From positions 17,944,414 through 18,008,413 of the forward strand of contig OX326958.1 in the NCBI GenBank assembly GCA_946800325.1: a stretch of 64,000 bases of DNA, given 5' to 3'. Under the pieces are notes generated by a model. That model was not told the DNA's origin. It made no database searches and saw only the letters and a list, made by a program, of their open reading frames with translations. A program made the translations under genes and the position numbers. Source of the stretch: Luzula sylvatica. Lineage: Eukaryota > Streptophyta > Magnoliopsida > Poales > Juncaceae. Of this stretch, positions 16,530 through 27,999 are shown piece after piece. Each line of letters opens with the position of its first letter. Within the stretch, counting starts at the first letter, position 1.

Positions 16530-16860
16530 TGATAGGACTCACGACGAAGGGGATGCGTTTTTCCTCTCTCGACCACGCAAATCAGCGACGAAATCTCACT
16601 CGTCTCGCGCAAAACCGTCGAAATGAGCTGCCGACGCAAAACCAAGAAATCGAGCGCTTCGTACTGTTACGATTTCGATCGCGTCTTCGTCGCCAACGTC
16701 TCCGTCGGGAGTGTTTGGCACCGCTAGGGTTTCGCCGTGGGTAGGGTTTTGTGGCGCTTGTTTGTTTTTTTTTTTTTGCTTGGCGACGAAGAGGGGGATT
16801 TACGTTTATTTGGCAAAACAAACAGTAAACGGGAGACTTGGCTGAACATGAGAGAAGCGC
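16530..16860. other. GC-richer unique segment, gene 5'-end remnant?
   Basis: Between two microsatellites lies about 330 bp of balanced composition with short ORFs on both strands (a basic R/S-rich frame on minus). It includes CGCTAGGGTTTCGCC and AAACAGTAAAC-like words that also occur at 39010-39150, suggesting a related leader or repeat fragment. I cannot assign a protein. Confidence 0.3.
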
Positions 16861-16885
16861 AATGTTTAAAATTAGAACTATAGTA

Positions 16886-16887
16886 TA

Positions 16888-16950
<63 letters not shown>

Positions 16951-17019
16951 GTGATGATGATGTATTTAGCAGTTATTAATTATAATAAATAATAATAATT
17001 GTAATAATAAATAATAATG

Positions 17020-17067
<48 letters not shown>

Positions 17068-17438
17068 TATATTGCATTTAGAAATTACTAATAGTAATAG
17101 TGATGTATTTAGCAATTATTAATAATAATAAGCGATAATAATTGTAATAAGAAATAATTATTGTAATAATAATGTATTTAAAAATTAATAATGATAATAA
17201 TAATAATAATGTATTTATCAATTTTAATAATAATTAATAATAATAATAATAATAGTGTATTTACAAATTACTAATAGTAATAGTGATGTATTTAGCAATT
17301 ATTAATAATAATAAGTGATAATAATTGTAATAAGAAATAAATATTGTAATAACAATGTATTTAAATAATAATAATAATAATGCAGTTAGCAATTTTAATA
17401 ATAATAAATAATATTGATTATTATAAGAAATAATTATT

Positions 17439-17517
<79 letters not shown>
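16886..17517. repeat. Compound AAT/TAA microsatellite field
   Basis: Several TAA runs (16886-16949, 17010-17065, 17440-17516) are joined by recurring linkers such as GTGATGTATTTAGCAATTATT, giving at least two imperfect ~200-bp units. It encodes apparent poly-Ile on minus, which is an artefact. Confidence 0.85.
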
Positions 17518-17845
17518 GAGAATTCTTCAAAAACCCCCCAACTTTTTTTGAAAATTCTGAAAAAACCCCTGTCCCCCTATCTTTTTTAGATTCCCTCAAA
17601 AACCCCCTATATTTTTTGCTTCTTCAAAAACCCCCTAACTTTTTTAGATTCTCTCAAAAACCTCCTATCGTTTTATTATGTTTTTTAAAAAATAACCATT
17701 ATACCCTTTAGTTTTATTTTTTTTAATTTCTATAATTTAATAAATAATGAATATATATTAAACTATTATAAAAAAATTAAAAATAAATATTACATGATAT
17801 TATAATATTATAATAAATAATATATAGTATTAAAATATTATAATA
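17518..17845. other. CAAAAACCCCC-rich repeat then AT-rich spacer
   Basis: Four copies of a TTCTTCAAAAACCCCCTAAC- or TCTCAAAAACCTCCTATC-like word (17520-17670) resemble a transposon terminus, but no partner end was found in the window. The rest is AT-rich without features. Confidence 0.35.
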
Positions 17846-19410
17846 AATAATCATAGATTATTCAAACTTGTTAAAAAAAATAGTATTTGTATTATTGAAT
17901 TATTAAACCGATGATAATAGAATATATTTAATCTCATAAGAATATGAAAATATATTTCCTAAAGTAAAACATTTCATTGTTTATGTGATAAAATATTTGT
18001 CGTATCATTTTGTTGTGTCATAATTAATGAACATGCAATCGTTAACGAATAGAAAAAACATAAACGAGGCAATATAAGAATTGTGATGTAAAAAATGAAT
18101 CAAAAATTGAGCAAAGATGCACTAAATTAATAATCAAGAACCAAATTCACACTTTACTCTTGTTTTTACAAAAGGACATAAAAATTAAACTGCTTTGAGC
18201 AGGGTCCATAATTATTTATAGTGACTAATTGTCATCCTCCCCCAATCAGGTGGTTCCACGTGTCATCTTATTTTACGGTACTACCAAAAATCTATTAACA
18301 AAGTTACAATTTTGGAAGGCAAAATCAGGTACAAATAACCGAAGAATAACTTATCGCAATAAAAATGTCAAAGACTATTTTTTCTAGGAATTACTGATTT
18401 TTTATTGCATAAATAAAATTTCAAAATGATGTATATCTGATTCGATTAGATTATAATCCGGTGAATATCATCTCATATGTATATATGGCTATCGACCTTA
18501 GTTAATTTCGTCAAAAGACGCACTTTCCAAAGATAATTCGGTAGCAACCTGATTTCATATCACTAAATTCAAAAAAATGTATAAACTTATATCGAGTGAT
18601 CTAAAAACATGCATTGTAATATTTTTTGCAAAATGAGTATTGCTACTGCAGATTTGTACTAAACTGGACCGGAAAATAGCGCGATATGCAGATATCATGC
18701 ATACACATGGTTGTGATGTGCTTTTCCTGTAAGATAGAGTCGACGAGACACTCAATTTTTAACGTGGTATCTCCCGAAGGAACTAATCCACGGCCTGTAC
18801 ACCTCTCGCGAGATGGCCAGGTCGGCAGCCTGGCAACTTCACTGTTCCTTTTTTTTCTTTCCTTATATTTTGGTGGAGAAACCATTACAAGATTATTGTT
18901 TTGTTATTATTACAATTGATAGACCTCCACTTTTCTTCTCGTGTATCCCATTCATTCTTCTATGAATCGACATTAAAGAGAATAAAACTATTATGTATTT
19001 GAGCTCGTGTTGCGAAATTACTTCCTTCTTCTTAGGTACGTAGGATACGAGAATACTCTGCCAAAAGAGATGTTGTGTTAGTAATTTAATGAATTATGAC
19101 TAAAATTTAGTGAATATTGTAGTTTTATGATTCGTTAAGTTGTCTACAAAGGTGCACGCAAGGTGTTCGACGAAATTCGGACTAGAGAAAAATAGTTGAA
19201 TACACCACTATTTTCCCTAATATATAGTTCAGCAAGAATTTAAGTACTACATGCCTCCATATAAGCATCAATGATTAAATTGACTGGCAAAAAACAAGAA
19301 TGAATTCTAGTTAATTACCTGGTTTCGACGATGTTATAATCGATCCATGCAGTGCCTTTAATCTCTATTACACTATATTGCAGAATACATTCATATAAGC
19401 ACATAATCCA

Positions 19411-19945
19411 GGAAAATATAACTGCAAGCACAAGAGAAGAATGGTTTAGTTAGATTATATATGATGATTAATTAATTAAAAAAATAATTAATCAAGCCCA
19501 TTAATTAATTGCCAATACGGGTGGGGATTTCTGATTTACTCTCAAACATTTTTAATTTATTCTTTAGATGATCAAAATTAGATAAGAATTTGTAAAAATA
19601 CAAAATACTACTTAAAAATTCAACCAAAATATTTATTTGAACTAGTTTCAACGTAATCACTACAGCAATAATCCGGGGAAGTATAACTGCAAGCACAATA
19701 GATGAAATGATTTTAGTTAAATTATATATGCTGATTGACTAGTTAAGAAAATAATCAAGCCCATTAATTAATGAATTGCTAATCCAAATAGGGATATCTA
19801 ACTTGGGATCCTCAAATATTTTTACATTATTTTGAGATGATGAAATTATATAAGAATTTGTAAAAATGCAAAAATACACCTGGAAATTTCAACAAATGTT
19901 CATTTTAACTATTAATTCCAAACGTGAATTTACAAATAAATTTCT
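19411..19945. repeat. ~265-bp tandem duplication downstream of the CNL gene
   Basis: Two diverged units align with ATAACTGCAAGCACAA at 19418 and 19683. The same pair exists in the other copy (about 49935 and 50190), so it predates the segmental duplication. On the gene strand each unit carries TTGTGCTTGCAG|TTATA, an acceptor-like site, so the units may be alternative 3' UTR exons of the CNL transcript. Confidence 0.65.
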
Positions 19946-20020
19946 TTTAAAATATGATGGCGTAGATGTATGTGGTAATATTCAAGAATACAGATAAATA
20001 TACATACTGATTTAGAAATA

Positions 20021-23000
20021 TTACCTTATGTCGTTGCACTGCCTTTTTAACTCGTCACTGCAGTGAAAGATATACAATGATTCCAGGGATGGTGGGAGGC
20101 CATTTTCTGGCAAAGACTGGATACTTGGACAAGTAGCGATTTGAAGAGCCTTGAGAGATGAAAGATTATACAAATTAGGCAATGATCGGAGGTTCTTGCA
20201 CCAAGAAAATTCTAGTTTTTCGAGGGAGGTAAGGAGTCGAAGTGCTTTCTCCTGCTCTTCTGTTAGGTCAACTATTTCATCACCTTCTAAACATAAAGTT
20301 TTAAGGGTTGATAATTGCTTGCAAATTGGAGCTGACAGGAAGTTAGTATGACCCAAAGTAAGCTTCTTGACTAATACGGCAGACTCGTCTGTGTTCGAAT
20401 TCTCCAGACTAGTTACAGAGTTCAAAGCTTCAAAATTGGGGCATTTCCTAATATCCAAGTCCTCGAGTTGTGTGGGGAACAATAAGCCTTCTAATGACAC
20501 GAGGTTTTCACAATTATAAATTGAAAGTATTTTCAAAGTTGAACATGGTGGGAGTTTCAAAGTGGTAAAACTTGGACTATCCATTATATCCATACGAAGT
20601 AGAGAGGTTAATGGTGTAAGCCATGAAGATATATTGTTTGGCACATTGTTAAGCCGTAATTTTCTCACGCCCGGTGGAAGGAAGCAACATTCATTCACAT
20701 GTTCATCTAAATTAGTCACAGATGATAAGAGGTTTGAACCGCCTAACTCTAATTCTAAATCCTCAATCGAGGTTAGTTCTCCAAGCCCTTCTTTACTTGC
20801 AAAGATGAGACCCGGATAGCCCCAAATCTTTAAATTCTTCAGAGTAGATTTTAAAACATAAGGAATTTGCAACAATCCTTGATTGTTAATTGGGTCTGTC
20901 GAGGAGGATGCCGAATTAGTGAAGCAAGAGGTGGTAATGGAAGCTACTTTCAAGGTTGTTATTTGCCAACAACAAATTATTTTCAATTCATAAAGGTGTG
21001 TCAGATTCAATAAAAGAATTGATAGTTGTTTTCCTGTAATATCACATAAGCATATCTCTAGGTGTTCCAGCGACTGTGGAAAAAAGCTATTCTCGACACT
21101 TTGTTCATTTGGTTCAAACAATAAAAAAATCTCTGGACAATTGTCCATAGTTAACCTTTTTAAATTTACTAATCCACACAAGCTCTCCCATGACAAATAT
21201 CTAAGCTTCTTACATGTCCCTATTGTGAGATGATGCAGATGGGGAAACCAATTTTTGCTCGTATCACCAGAAAAAGAAAATTCAAAATTAAGAAACTCTA
21301 TTAATTCAGGACAATTTTCAATTGTTAATTTTTTCAAACAAGGAAATGCCTGCCATTGGTTGCTTCCTCTCCACCACTCCAACTTGGGCATATCGACTAT
21401 CTCCATCTCCTCTAAAGCTCGAAATCCCATATCCGCACCAGTGCCATAGAATGGTACGTCGATTTCTCTGACAGCAAGCATATTTCTTAATATCAATTTC
21501 TTGAGAGATAATAAATGACCAAGAGGAGGAAGTATCTCCCATTCTTTGCAATTCTCTAAAGAGAGCAATACTAAATAGTCCAAGGAATTTTTATTGACCA
21601 ACCATGTGGGAGATGTGGCACCACCATACCCACCATACCCACTGATAAGAAGTCGTTCGAGATTATTGTTCGGCCTGAGTCCTTCAAGGACATCTGCATC
21701 CATAGCTGGTTCGTATTCACCAGGCTCTCTATTCCAACATAAATACAAACTATTGAGGAATGACTTCTCTTCAAGTTTTGCCCCAACCGCCTCCTCCTTG
21801 CTTTCTACATTCTCTAAGTTGAATATCTTCAATGAACCTCTCAGCTTTATCAACAATCCCAGTTGTGCAATTTCAAATCCGCTTTCTTTCTTAACGCGAA
21901 ACTCACGTAATTCACGAAGTGTTGTTAGTTTTCCGACCCATGGTATTGTACATTGGAACATTTGAACCCGACTCTCTTCCCATTCAAAGTTGTCCATATT
22001 TTTCACAAACCTTCCTCGAATAGTTTCATTTTTTATATCTATTACTTCTAAATGATACAATTTATTTAGATTATTAAGCACATCCCTTTGGATATCATTT
22101 CGTTGCAATGGACGACGATGAAGTTGTAAGTAACGAAGATGGATGAATTCTGAAAAATTACATTCTAAAGGATCTACATCACCGGACATTGTATATATTA
22201 CTAGCACTCGCAACCCTCTCAAACTCCGGAGAAAATCCTTTAGAGCAACAGCGAAATTTGAATTATACCTTCCAATTATAATTAAAGTACTCAGATTTTC
22301 GACTTGAAGATGTTTTTTAATATGTACTATATATTTCTCAAAATTTCCACTAGGTATAGTTTGATTATGAAATACTGAGCTTGGATAAGTTTCAGTGATG
22401 ATGGATAAATGACGAATAGTATTTGGGATGCCTATGCTTAAATTGTTTGAGTTAACAACTACAAAGCAATCGTGTTGTGATACTATTTGTGCTAAATCAT
22501 GCATTAGATCATGGATAACATAATGAGTGTGTGAAAATGGATCTTTAACTTCTTCGAGAAATCCTGAATTTACTAACCTATCAAAATGGATATTTCCTAT
22601 ATCCTCAACAGGTTTGTTACTGTTATTCAGAAAAACAAAACCTTGGGCAATCCACATATTAACCAAATCTTCTCTCTGATAATTAAAGCCCTTATGGAAT
22701 AAAGAACAATACGAAAAACATCTTTGTAGATGGAAAGGTAGAGACTCATAACTTAGCCTTAGCGCTGGCATGATATCATCAGGTCCGGATTGAGATTTCC
22801 ACTCCTCGTTATCCCTAACATTTCTCCAATAAATAATATTTGGATTTCTTTTTAACATTGCCCCGACAGTTTTTGCCGCTAAAGGATAATTTGAAAGTTT
22901 TTTACAAATTTGTTCCCCAATTCTTTCTAAAATATCATGTTTTTCATATTTCTCATCACTAAACGCATGTAATTTAAACAATTCCCAAAAATCATTTTCT

Positions 23001-24127
23001 TTCAAACCATCCAATTTAATCATGTGTTTCTCATTGATTATTTTTGCTACTGATAATTTTCTAGTTGTTAACAAAACAACGTTACCATTTTTTCCCTCCG
23101 ATTGCAATAGAGAAAGGAGGCTCTCCCACATGCTTTTATCATTGTCCTCCCACACATCATCTAATACAAGCAAAAACTTTTTCGAACTTAAGAATTTTTT
23201 AAGAATTTCCAAATGTCTATTTAAGTTCCTCTCTTGTTTACACTCTTCTCCAGGGATGAACTCTAGCAACTCACGAATAAGCCTACCTTCGTCGTAATCG
23301 GCGGACACATGAATCCACATTGTTAATTCAAAATATTCTTTTATTTGTGAGTCATTAAACACAAGTCGAGCAAGAGTCGTCTTGCCGACACCTCCATTAC
23401 CTACTATTGGTAATACAGAGAGATTGGTATTGGAAAAATTTGCCCCTATCAGTTGACCTATTATAAATTCTTTCTCTTCATCTCTACCAAAGACTCTTGA
23501 TTCCATTAAATGCGAGGATTTTAACGGGCTTAGTGTACTAGTGTTTACATTTGCCCTTACAATTTGATCTAGTTTTACTACATTAAGTAGTTTATAGAGT
23601 TTTTTCCCAACTTCTTTTAAGTTTTCAACAACAATGTGTATTCTACGGGACAAATCGTCCTTTTGAAACTTAGTTCGTTTATTCCTAATTAAAGAATGAT
23701 CTCCATCAATTTTTCTTTTAGAATCCTGAGTTTGAGCTTCCTCATTTCTATAGATAGGAATATAACTTTTCAGTATAGAGAATTTACTAACCGAATCTTG
23801 AGTTGAAGAAGAAGAGGAACCACTCGAATCATTTTCTATCTCGTGCTCAATACGATAGTAATCCATCTCATCGAGCAAGTCGTCAGCTTGATATACAAGA
23901 TATTGAACATGTTGGATATATTTTACTAGGTCATAATTTTGAATGCCTTTCTTGACCTGCCCAAAACCAAGACCAATTTTGACGAATTCGAGGTTATCCT
24001 CGAGGAGTTTGTATTCCTCATTCAAGCCCACATCAGATGCCCATTTCTTGAGCACACGAGTAAGATATTTATCGAAGATAACTTGGATGAACCCGCCTGC
24101 TATACCAATAGTAGTACCCAAATCCAT
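20021..24127 (-). CDS. CC-NB-ARC-LRR disease-resistance protein (CNL), intact
   Basis: One uninterrupted exon of 1368 aa. Coiled-coil/Rx-N-like start (1-~180) with ADDLLDEMDY at 81-90 in the EDVID-like position and a Ser-rich linker after 100; P-loop GNGGVGKTT at 243-251; kinase-2 LLVLDDVW at 319-326; RNBS-B VVLLTTR at 350-356; the GLPLA position reads NYPLA (413-417); RNBS-D CFSYCSLFHKGF at 470-481; the MHD position reads IHD (538-540) in VIHDLMHDLA. About 25 irregular leucine-rich repeats fill ~570-1368. Such proteins are intracellular immune receptors that switch from ADP to ATP binding on effector perception. All nucleotide-binding motifs are present. The stop forms in ATAAG|GTAATATT, a good donor context, so 3' splicing could change the last residues. 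No close named R gene was recognised; RGA-like class. Confidence 0.93.
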   Translation of the reverse strand: MDLGTTIGIAGGFIQVIFDKYLTRVLKKWASDVGLNEEYKLLEDNLEFVKIGLGFGQVKKGIQNYDLVKYIQHVQYLVYQADDLLDEMDYYRIEHEIENDSSGSSSSSTQDSVSKFSILKSYIPIYRNEEAQTQDSKRKIDGDHSLIRNKRTKFQKDDLSRRIHIVVENLKEVGKKLYKLLNVVKLDQIVRANVNTSTLSPLKSSHLMESRVFGRDEEKEFIIGQLIGANFSNTNLSVLPIVGNGGVGKTTLARLVFNDSQIKEYFELTMWIHVSADYDEGRLIRELLEFIPGEECKQERNLNRHLEILKKFLSSKKFLLVLDDVWEDNDKSMWESLLSLLQSEGKNGNVVLLTTRKLSVAKIINEKHMIKLDGLKENDFWELFKLHAFSDEKYEKHDILERIGEQICKKLSNYPLAAKTVGAMLKRNPNIIYWRNVRDNEEWKSQSGPDDIMPALRLSYESLPFHLQRCFSYCSLFHKGFNYQREDLVNMWIAQGFVFLNNSNKPVEDIGNIHFDRLVNSGFLEEVKDPFSHTHYVIHDLMHDLAQIVSQHDCFVVVNSNNLSIGIPNTIRHLSIITETYPSSVFHNQTIPSGNFEKYIVHIKKHLQVENLSTLIIIGRYNSNFAVALKDFLRSLRGLRVLVIYTMSGDVDPLECNFSEFIHLRYLQLHRRPLQRNDIQRDVLNNLNKLYHLEVIDIKNETIRGRFVKNMDNFEWEESRVQMFQCTIPWVGKLTTLRELREFRVKKESGFEIAQLGLLIKLRGSLKIFNLENVESKEEAVGAKLEEKSFLNSLYLCWNREPGEYEPAMDADVLEGLRPNNNLERLLISGYGGYGGATSPTWLVNKNSLDYLVLLSLENCKEWEILPPLGHLLSLKKLILRNMLAVREIDVPFYGTGADMGFRALEEMEIVDMPKLEWWRGSNQWQAFPCLKKLTIENCPELIEFLNFEFSFSGDTSKNWFPHLHHLTIGTCKKLRYLSWESLCGLVNLKRLTMDNCPEIFLLFEPNEQSVENSFFPQSLEHLEICLCDITGKQLSILLLNLTHLYELKIICCWQITTLKVASITTSCFTNSASSSTDPINNQGLLQIPYVLKSTLKNLKIWGYPGLIFASKEGLGELTSIEDLELELGGSNLLSSVTNLDEHVNECCFLPPGVRKLRLNNVPNNISSWLTPLTSLLRMDIMDSPSFTTLKLPPCSTLKILSIYNCENLVSLEGLLFPTQLEDLDIRKCPNFEALNSVTSLENSNTDESAVLVKKLTLGHTNFLSAPICKQLSTLKTLCLEGDEIVDLTEEQEKALRLLTSLEKLEFSWCKNLRSLPNLYNLSSLKALQIATCPSIQSLPENGLPPSLESLYIFHCSDELKRQCNDIR

Positions 24128-24695
24128 CTTATATATAGAGCTGGAGAAAGTAAAATTTGGGCAAAGAAGGAAAATTAAAGGACTCTGAATTAGAGGAATA
24201 AGAAAGGCCTAGAAATTATAATTTGGTCGAGATGAGCAGTGTATTCACGAGATGTTAAGGATCATGATGAACCGAAAAACAGGATTGGATGATTTTTTTT
24301 TTTTTTTGATTAATAAGATTGGACGAAGGATTGGATGATTTTAAAGAGAAGAAGAGAAAAACGGATTTTTTTAATTTTTTTTTTTTTGTGAAAGACGGAT
24401 AAGATTGGATGAAGTTTAAACTAGAAACATGGAAATTTCAAAGAGAAGAAGAAAAAAATGATTTTTTTTTTTTTTTTGTTGTCGTTGTTGTGAAAGATGA
24501 AGTTTTAATGGAAAGAAGGAAATTTCAAAGAGAAGAAAAAATGATTTTTGTGTTTGTGTTTGTGAGACGAATAAGAACAGACAAAGAAAGCAAGAACTAG
24601 TTGGAAAAAATTCTGAAATTGAGAAGTTTGATGTGTTTATTTTTGCAGACAGTGATCCGCTATTTATTACGCGCGGGGGGGTGGGTGGATTTTTA
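24128..24695. other. 5' leader and promoter region of the intact CNL
   Basis: A TATATATAG word sits at 24130-24138, only a few bases before the ATG on the gene strand, so the true start site may lie further upstream. The region contains several AAGAGAAGAA...TTTTTTTT stretches and repeated GATTGGATGA text, shared with 55508-56090 upstream of the broken paralogue. Confidence 0.4.
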
Positions 24696-25370
24696 GGCAA
24701 TATAATATGTTTATCTATTTTTTTTTTTCTCTCCAAATGAATCTTCGAGGAAGTTTCCTGGATTTTTCATTGATATTAAGAACTGTAATTAATTTATCAG
24801 ATGGTTAGTATACCTTCACAGTCTCGCCTACTACCAAAATAAGAAAAAATAAAGATTACAATGATGGGCCTAGATTTTTTTTTAAATAGAGTGGACTCGC
24901 AGGTTTTAGAATAAAAAAATATGCTTTCACAGTCTCATCGACAGAAGAAAATTATTATTTCTTTGTGGTTGATTGTCCAAAATTTCTACAATAGATAATC
25001 TACAGAAAAAAAATATGTTTATCTATTTTTTAGGCAATATAATATGTTTATCTATTTTTTTTTCTCTCCATATGAATCTTCGTGGAAGTTTCCTGGAAAT
25101 TTCATTGATATTAAGAACTGTAATTAATTTATCAGATGGTTAGTATGCTTTCAGATGGTTAGTATGCTTTCACAGTCTCGCCTACTGTCAAAATAAGAAA
25201 AAATAAAGATTATAATGATGAGCCTAGATTTTTTTTAAAATAGAGTGGACTCACAGGTTTTAGAATAAAAAAATATGCTTTCACAGTCTCATCTACAGAA
25301 GAAAATTATTATTTCTTTGTGGTTGATTGTCCGAAATAAAATTTCTACAATAGATAATCTATAGAAAAAA
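24696..25370. repeat. ~337-bp tandem duplication upstream of the intact CNL
   Basis: GGCAATATAATATGTTTATC occurs at 24696 and again at 25033, followed in both by the CTCTCCAAATGAATCTTCG, AAGAACTGTAATTAATTTATC and TTCACAGTCTC words. The paralogous region (about 56090-56420) has only one unit, so the doubling is specific to copy 1. Confidence 0.75.
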
Positions 25371-25514
25371 AAATTCATATCAACAGAAAAAGAATCTATT
25401 TTGGCAAATCAGTTCTGTTTAAAAACATTGAAGAAACGACAATTCACCTATTAACTAGAGGCTCTTATAGGATGGGCCTAGACTACTAGCTAAATAAGTA
25501 GGAAAATGTTTTAC

Positions 25515-25545
25515 CTAGAAAAATACTCGCGCTTCGCTACGAATA
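25515..25545 (-). mobile_element. Helitron-like 3' terminus (minus orientation)
   Basis: On the minus strand a short hairpin (TTCGTAGCGAAGCGCGAGTA) is followed by TTTTT and CTAG. The paralogous sequence at about 56745 lacks this text and stays homologous to its left, which fits an insertion specific to copy 1. The 5' TC end was not located. Confidence 0.45.
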
Positions 25546-25999
25546 TTGCAATTTATTGCACGACTCATTTGTAATGAACATAATGTGTTCGGTATAATAA
25601 AAAGCATTCAAGTTTTAATTATTTTGACTAAAAAACATAAATAATGCCAACCAAAATAATGAGTTTTTGAATTATATAAGTGCAATTAATCATGATTTTG
25701 AATTATATAATTGGAATTTTCTTGTTTCTTTGTGATCGTGCGAAAGATGTGAAAGTTTATGTATTAATTCATCTCTCGAATAGTCTTATTTAATTTTCAA
25801 GCTAGTTTGAACAAAACTTTTCACTAATTAATCTTACTATAATATTTTACAAAGATTTTTCTCAAATCTCATAACGCCACGTCATTTTTAACCCTATCTG
25901 TATTTTAAATCCGGACTTAAATTATGCTCTTAACTAAAATATATATTTGCTTCTTTGCGTTTTTTGATCGAGTCTACTCAAATGATAAACAAGGCGCCT

Positions 26000-26869
26000 C
26001 TGTACTCTATATTCACAGTTCTTCTTCCCACACTTCATTCACCATTTTCTTTCCTCTCTTCTACTTCGCATGAAGTAACAAACACCCCACAACCTCCTCA
26101 TAGACGGTAGAGAAATACATCATGTAGATTCGAAGGCGGTTGAAATCGATTTCAAGGCGATTCCAACCCATTTTCATGGCAAGTACGTGAAATTTCATCT
26201 TTTTGTTGTTGTTAGATTACGAGTTTTCTTCCGAGTTTATTTCGTTTTGTGTTGCTATTGCAGACGATTTGAAGGCTAGCACAAGGGAAATTATGCCTTT
26301 TTTTGACTTTTTTTACCTTTTTGCAAGCCGCAAATCTCGCCCAGATTAACCCTAGACCTCCGTTCGACCCGATTTTCAGTTAGAAGCTTGGTATGTTCAT
26401 TTCGTATCTATATCTATCTATTGAATATTTTATTTTTTCTTTTGCGGGATTGAATGAATCGTTCGATGTCAGTATTTGATACAAAATAGTTTGACTTTTT
26501 AGTTATTTATAGATCACGCCTACTATGTGTTTGATGAAATGCCTACTCATATTTTTGACAGAAAACGAATATGCATGTTAAAGAAATATATATTAGAACG
26601 CATTTACGAGAATTTGTTGAAGAAATTTGCATCATGATTAGATTCATTCCAAATCTGTGGTAGATATTTGAACTTTTTGGGACAATTTGTTTTTTAAAAT
26701 TTAAATTGAACGATTGAAGCGACTGGTGTGCATTTTTATTTCGTATATATCCTTGAAATATCGCATTTCTATTTATAGCCTTTTGTCTTCTTTTCATTTA
26801 GGCATGCTATGAATAAATCTGCAGATTTTAAAACAGCGATATAAGAGAGATATTTCAGTTTTTTGTGGT
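26000..26869 (+). other. Gene-like 5' region with introns, non-coding or unknown
   Basis: Pyrimidine-rich start (TTCTTTCCTCTCTTCTACTTC), then GATTCGAAGGCGGTTGAAAT, a probable intron ending GTTGCTATTGCAG at about 26265, and a short exon-like piece. The same layout follows the copia element in copy 2 (63211-63632). No long ORF exists in either copy, so it looks like the 5' end of a transcribed but non-coding unit, or a decayed gene. Confidence 0.35.
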
Positions 26870-27995
26870 GAGTATTTCATTTGTTTTCAGAATTTACGAT
26901 TATGCCCCTGAGATATTTATGATTATAGCATTTAATTTTCAGCTATGATTGTCGGTGCGAATATGAAGTAGGACTCGGAACCCCACCATTTTGTGGTGAG
27001 TATTTCATTTTTTCAGTATTTACGATTTTTCCCGTGAGATATTTATGTTTATATCATTTATTTTTCATCTATGATTGTCGGCGTGAATATGAAGTAGGAC
27101 TCATAAATCAGAACCACGATTTTGTGGTGAGTATTTCAGTTTTTTCAGTATTTACCATTTTACCCCTGATTATTTATGATTGTATCATTTATTTTTCAGC
27201 TATGATTGTCGGCATGAATATGAATTAGGACTCGGAACCACCATTTGGTGACGAGTATTTCAAATTTTTTAGTATTTACGATTTTGCCCCCGAGATATTT
27301 CTGATTGTATCATTTATTTTTCAGCTATGATTGTCAACGTGAATATGAAGTAGGACTCAGAAGTCAGAACCACCATTTTGTGGTGAGTGTTTCAATTTTT
27401 TTAGTATTTACAATTTTACCCCTGATTATTTATGATTGTATCATTTATTTTTCAGCTATGATTGTCGGCGTGAAAATGAATTAGGACTCGGAACCACCAT
27501 TTTGTGACGAGTATTTCAAATTTTTTAGTATTTACGATTTTGCCCCTGAGATATTTCTGATTGTATCATTTATTTTTCAGCTATGATTGTCAACGTGAAT
27601 ATGAAGTAGGACTCAGAAGTCAGAACCACCATTTTGTGGTGAGTGTTTCAATTTTTTTAGTATTTACAATTTTACCCCTGATTATTTATGATTGTATCAT
27701 TTATTTTTCAGCTATGATTGTCGGCGTGAAAATGAATTAGGACTCGGAACCACCATTTTGTGACGAGTATTTCAAATTTTTTAGTATTTACGATTTTGCC
27801 CCTGAGATATTTCTGATTGTATCATTTATTTTCAGCTATGATTGTCGGCGTGAATATGAAGTAGGACTCGGAACCACAATTTTGTAGTAAGTATTTCAGT
27901 TTTTTTTCAGTATTTACGATTTTGCCCCTGAGATATTTATCATTAAATCATTTCTTTTTCAGCTATGGTTGTTTATTTTTCAGCTATTGTTGTTT
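26870..27995 (+). repeat. Dimeric ~128-bp minisatellite with a splice-site-flanked mini-exon in each unit
   Basis: Eight copies are marked by CTATGATTGTCGGCGTGAA-like text, with GATTGTC at about 26947, 27073, 27204, 27329, 27460, 27585, 27716 and 27840. Spacings alternate near 125 and 131, giving a 256-bp higher-order dimer. Each copy has TTTATTTTTCAG before a 51- or 58-bp core, then GTGAGT in some copies and GACGAG in the alternating ones. The 51-bp core is open in one frame as YDCRREYEVGLGTTIL. No host protein recognised. Confidence 0.8.
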
Positions 27996-27999
27996 GAAA

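Larger units (their letters stand above)
17846..26488. repeat. Segmental duplication, copy 1 (carries intact CNL)
   Basis: Collinear with 42558-63632. Homology starts at AGATTATTC (17846 versus 42558) and runs through the CNL gene, its 5' leader and a gene-like 5' region, fading after GATTGAATGAAT...TATTTGATA near 26488 versus 63632. Copy 1 lacks the insertions at 43639-49408 and 57255-63210 and therefore shows the pre-insertion state. It has its own ~340-bp duplication (24696-25370) and a Helitron-like end near 25515. Confidence 0.85.

Noticed and set aside
16409..16744. Poly-Asn (plus) and poly-Val (minus) proteins over the AAC run
   Set aside because: Produced by the microsatellite; no flanking domain or splice context supports a gene.
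17261..17599. Poly-Ile ORF on the minus strand
   Set aside because: Translation of a TAA microsatellite.
26870..27995. Regularly spaced repeats resembling a CRISPR array
   Set aside because: Units are 125-131 bp with no short spacer structure, both parts are repeated, and the context is a plant genome.
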